A program made the position numbers and the translations under genes. DNA of 64,000 bases from Siphlonurus alternatus (taxonomy: Eukaryota; Arthropoda; Insecta; Ephemeroptera; Siphlonuridae), in NCBI GenBank assembly GCA_949825025.1, contig OX463787.1:15249707-15313706 (forward strand), written 5' to 3'. Below the pieces are notes generated by a model. It did not search any database, was not told where the DNA came from, and was given only the letters and a program-made list of their open reading frames with translations. This document shows positions 50,345-64,000 of this stretch, piece after piece. Numbering within the stretch: the stretch's first letter is position 1; each line of letters begins with the position of its first letter.

Positions 50345-50681
50345 AGGCATACAGGCCTCAAATTACAAATCAGACAGTCACCAAGTGGGTTTAGAGTATA
50401 TAATCAACATTCGCATCATTTTTTTCCACGCGTGATGCATCCGTGCGAAGTCGCAGTTCAAAGTAAGAAATTTAGTCCTTGATGACGTCACGAAGTCCTT
50501 GATGACGTCACAACTCAATGCTAATCGGTGCTAGCTGTGAGTTGTGACGTCAGCAAAGACTTTTTTTACAGCGCGACTTCGCACAGACGCACCGCGCGCA
50601 GGTAAAAATAATACGAATGTTGATTATAAACTTAGCAACACTTAATGTCTGTCTAATTTGAAATTTGAGGCCTGTATACCT
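50345..50681. mobile_element. C-family TTAA MITE, copy 3
   Basis: Nearly identical to 31200-31537, same orientation, TTAA on both sides; two TGACGTCA in the left arm. Confidence 0.87.
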
Positions 50682-50836
50682 TTAATCACCGTGGGTGTTT
50701 AACAAAGCTGCAAAGGGAAAAGTTCAAAATAAATAAATAAAAAAAAAGAAAATAAAATAAATAAATTTTCCGAGGCGACAACTGTACATTTATAAACGTC
50801 ACCCTGTCTCAATTTATTACCAGGATTGCAAAATAT

Positions 50837-51052
50837 ATAGTTAAATTTATGTAATATTCTTTCCTGAAGTAGCCGGAAGTTAGAGTTTTCTGGTCGTCTT
50901 GTTCAAGTCTGGGTCTTAAAAATTTAAAAACATGTTAGTACTCTTCTTACGAACCCCTAGCCAAAATTTGGAAATGAAAACATAAATTTGAAGGACAGAA
51001 ATCTCTCACTTCAGGGTACTTCCAGCGGGATTTTAAATTAATTTAACTGTAG
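50837..51052. mobile_element. Mariner/Tc1-type MITE O, copy 3
   Basis: TATAGTTAAATTTATG to AATTAATTTAACTGTA; inner AAGTAGCCGGAAGTTAGAG. Confidence 0.7.
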
Positions 51053-51199
51053 TAGCTTGGTTGACAAAACTCGTTTTTGGGAAAAGCTAAACTCTTTCCC
51101 TCAATATTTCAATTTCTACATTTTCCATCAGGCAAGGGTAACGCTCCCATGTGTATTTTTTCTGTAAACGTCAACCAATTCTCCCGAATGCCGTGACGC

Positions 51200-61770
<10,571 letters not shown>

Positions 61771-61806
61771 GTCGGCACTTGTTTACCACTGTAGCAAACG
61801 ATTGAA

Positions 61807-61838
61807 ACTGCAGAGTTTTGAACTTTGTGTTTTATATA
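61807..61838 (-). promoter_or_regulatory. Probable core promoter of AGPAT
   Basis: TATATAAAA (61838-61830) with a CAGT initiator-like site (61810-61807) about 29 bp downstream, which would give a 39-nt 5' UTR before the ATG at 61770. Supported by motif and spacing only. Confidence 0.45.
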
Positions 61839-61839
61839 G

Positions 61840-63084
61840 ATAAAAAAAAAACATGACGTTTTAAAATGCATGCATAATCTGATCTCATTAGGGTCAATGT
61901 TTATGTTAATTGATAAGATATTGAGTCTTAATCAATATAAAGATTATTTTGTGTAACCTACATCAATATCTTTATCTTGATTATCATAACAATTTTTATT
62001 TTTAATAAATAAATTTAAATATTTTTAAATGCATTATCTCGTTTTTAAGTTCATATTACGTAATTCGGTTGAGTTTATGTTCAACAATTGTGATGTAATG
62101 AGTTTGGTCTTGAATAAGTCTTATGTTTTACTTATTATTCAAGGAACCGAGGAAACTCAATCAAAGTAGTAGTTTTATACTGTCTTTAGTCAATTGAAAA
62201 AAAGGTATACAATTTCAAAAACATGTATTCAGGGAACCATAAAACTTTAGCTAGAATGCTACGTTACATGCATGCAATTTCATGGTAATGGACTAGTTTG
62301 GAATGTTTATGCTCAAGAAACCGTGAAAACCTCAATCAGAAGGGCTTCTTTTGTAGAAATGAAGTAAAAATACAAAATAAATTTAAGAAAGTAAAAATAA
62401 TTGAGAATAGTTCTTCAGTATTTTTTTTTTTTTTTTTTTTACAAGCTCCCATTATATTTCTTTCAAACAATGAGAGTCTAATATAATATATATCTTATAT
62501 ATATATTGGAGGAGTCAATTTTTCCCGCATTAAATTAAGATTTTCAGATCATTTATCCCCCTACATACAGTATAGTAGCTATAATATGAAAGTATATAGC
62601 CCTGATCATATGTTTGTATTTCCTAGCCATATATTTGCATGCCAATTATGTACACACTTATATAAGAGCTGGCTAATTTGTTGAATAACCTAAGTCAATG
62701 TCAAAATCCATTGTCTTATCTTTTTTACTTTATTCATTATTTTTTACTTTATTAAAAATAGTTAGCTAATCTTTGATAGAGTTCATGTTACGTAATAAGT
62801 TTCAAGTGCATGGGGCGTCTCTTTGGATGCTAGACAACTAAAATTTTTATCTACATATTTTTTTTTATTCAAATTGTGAAATAAAGAAAAGATATGCTAA
62901 TTTTTTGCAAGCCCGATTATTTATATTGGAAACTTTGATGTACTGTACACATCAAAACAGTCCAATTTTTACCCCTGCTCAGCTTGGGGGCGCTTTAACG
63001 CAGTGAACTAAAATACTAGACTTTGTGCTCTACCTCTCCTAAAATTGCAAATCTGCATCTCGTATATTGGAGCCGCACTCCAAC
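61840..63084. other. Upstream flank of AGPAT
   Basis: AT-rich; decayed SINE-body words (ACCGTGAAAACCTCAATCAG) near 62320. No gene seen. Confidence 0.5.
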
Positions 63085-63235
63085 AATTTGTCTAGTTCCC
63101 CTGGCTTTGGACCATTACACTTCGGTTCCATTGATAAAATCTGCAGCGTCCATCCTGACTGAGGTTTCCACTTTTCCCTTAGTCACAGGTAAATGCTCAA
63201 GTAAGCTTTGAAGATTGCGGAAGGTTCAGACTTTG
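63085..63235 (+). mobile_element. 5S-type SINE body fragment
   Basis: TTCCCCTGGCTTTGGACCAT and CTGACTGAGGTTTCCACTTT; head missing. Confidence 0.75.
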
Positions 63236-63319
63236 TGAGCACAAGCACTCATGTAGTTTGAAAAAAAAAGGGGGGAAGGAAATATATTAGAAAATCAAGT
63301 GCAAATAATTTAACAAAAG

Positions 63320-63390
63320 GGGGACATTCACAAAGCACTTTAACCCCCACTTTAGCCTTAATTTTTATCCTTGGTGCTAAACCAGTGGAT
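63320..63390. mobile_element. B-family MITE, left half only
   Basis: GGGGGACATTCACAAAGCAC to GGTGCTAAACCAGTGG, then unrelated sequence. Confidence 0.75.
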
Positions 63391-64000
63391 AATTTAAGAA
63401 TCCGCGCGTAGATTACAAATCAGCTGTTTGATTAAAAAAAATTTTACTCCATTATATTTTTGTCATTTCCATCGAATTTCATAAACTTATCCAAATTATT
63501 TCACCACGTTGTCATAACTCAGCAATGATCTTGCACTCTTATTAATTATGGACTAATGAATCATACTGTATAAGAACATTGTTTTTATATATTTATTTTA
63601 TAACAAATTAAATTAAATAAAAAAGTATATAAAACTAAAAAAATAAAAATATTAATTAATTGTAAATAAATAAATTTTATTCCAAATTATAATAATTGTA
63701 TACAATAATGAAATAAATATTAAATATTAACACAATCACAAAATTACAAATATTACAATAAAAGCATTACATTAAACAAATTTGATTACAAAGACCATTT
63801 AAAAGTTAGAATCTTTTGATACATTTCTAGTAATGATAACATTCGGTCCATTTAAATATATAATTGGATGAGTGCCATCATCGGAAAAGTCTTAATTACT
63901 TATTATTTTTACTACAAATTAACCATAAGACCATACATCATAAATTGTCTTTGTATTTACACTGCATTTAAATACCTATAGATATAGTTAATGAGCTCTT
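63391..64000. other. Right edge, no feature recognised
   Basis: Very AT-rich, no exon or element recognised. Confidence 0.5.

Overview
This window is animal nuclear DNA, very AT-rich. It carries three intron-rich genes, all on the minus strand, inside a dense field of non-autonomous transposons. Spliced genes with GT-AG introns, RNA polymerase II core-promoter patterns, jockey-type LINE remnants, hAT, mariner and TTAA-targeting MITEs, and 5S-rRNA-derived SINEs point to an arthropod, probably an insect. I cannot fix the order or species from the sequence.

In transcription order (right to left) the genes are: (1) 61770-51200, a 1-acyl-sn-glycerol-3-phosphate acyltransferase (4 coding exons, 284 aa). 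(2) 42619-28295, an SLC14-type urea transporter (8 coding exons, 429 aa). (3) 23525-4196, rapsyn, the acetylcholine-receptor clustering scaffold (9 coding exons, 544 aa, TPR repeats plus a C-terminal RING). I assembled all three by hand from splice sites. Every junction keeps phase and each assembled frame is open from ATG to stop, so the models are fairly secure; no transcript was available. The three genes do not form a functional unit; they are simply neighbours.

Layout: 1-4195 downstream of rapsyn, repeats; 4196-23525 rapsyn; 23526-28294 intergenic, palindromic elements and a tRNA-headed SINE; 28295-42619 urea transporter; 42670-51199 intergenic, with a decayed copy of the transporter promoter and first exon, a truncated LINE and several foldback elements; 51200-61770 acyltransferase; 61840-64000 upstream flank.

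Two things stand out. First, pieces of exons have been duplicated locally: a five-copy tandem array made from the end of rapsyn exon 2 with its splice donor, a partial in-frame copy of rapsyn exon 6, a copy of the rapsyn exon 8 acceptor, and a duplicated urea-transporter promoter plus exon 1 that a palindromic element later split. Second, at least a dozen families of palindromic or MITE elements fill the introns. Many duplicate TTAA, several carry TGACGTCA octamers, and some sit 10-80 bp from splice sites so that single exons are sandwiched between two elements.
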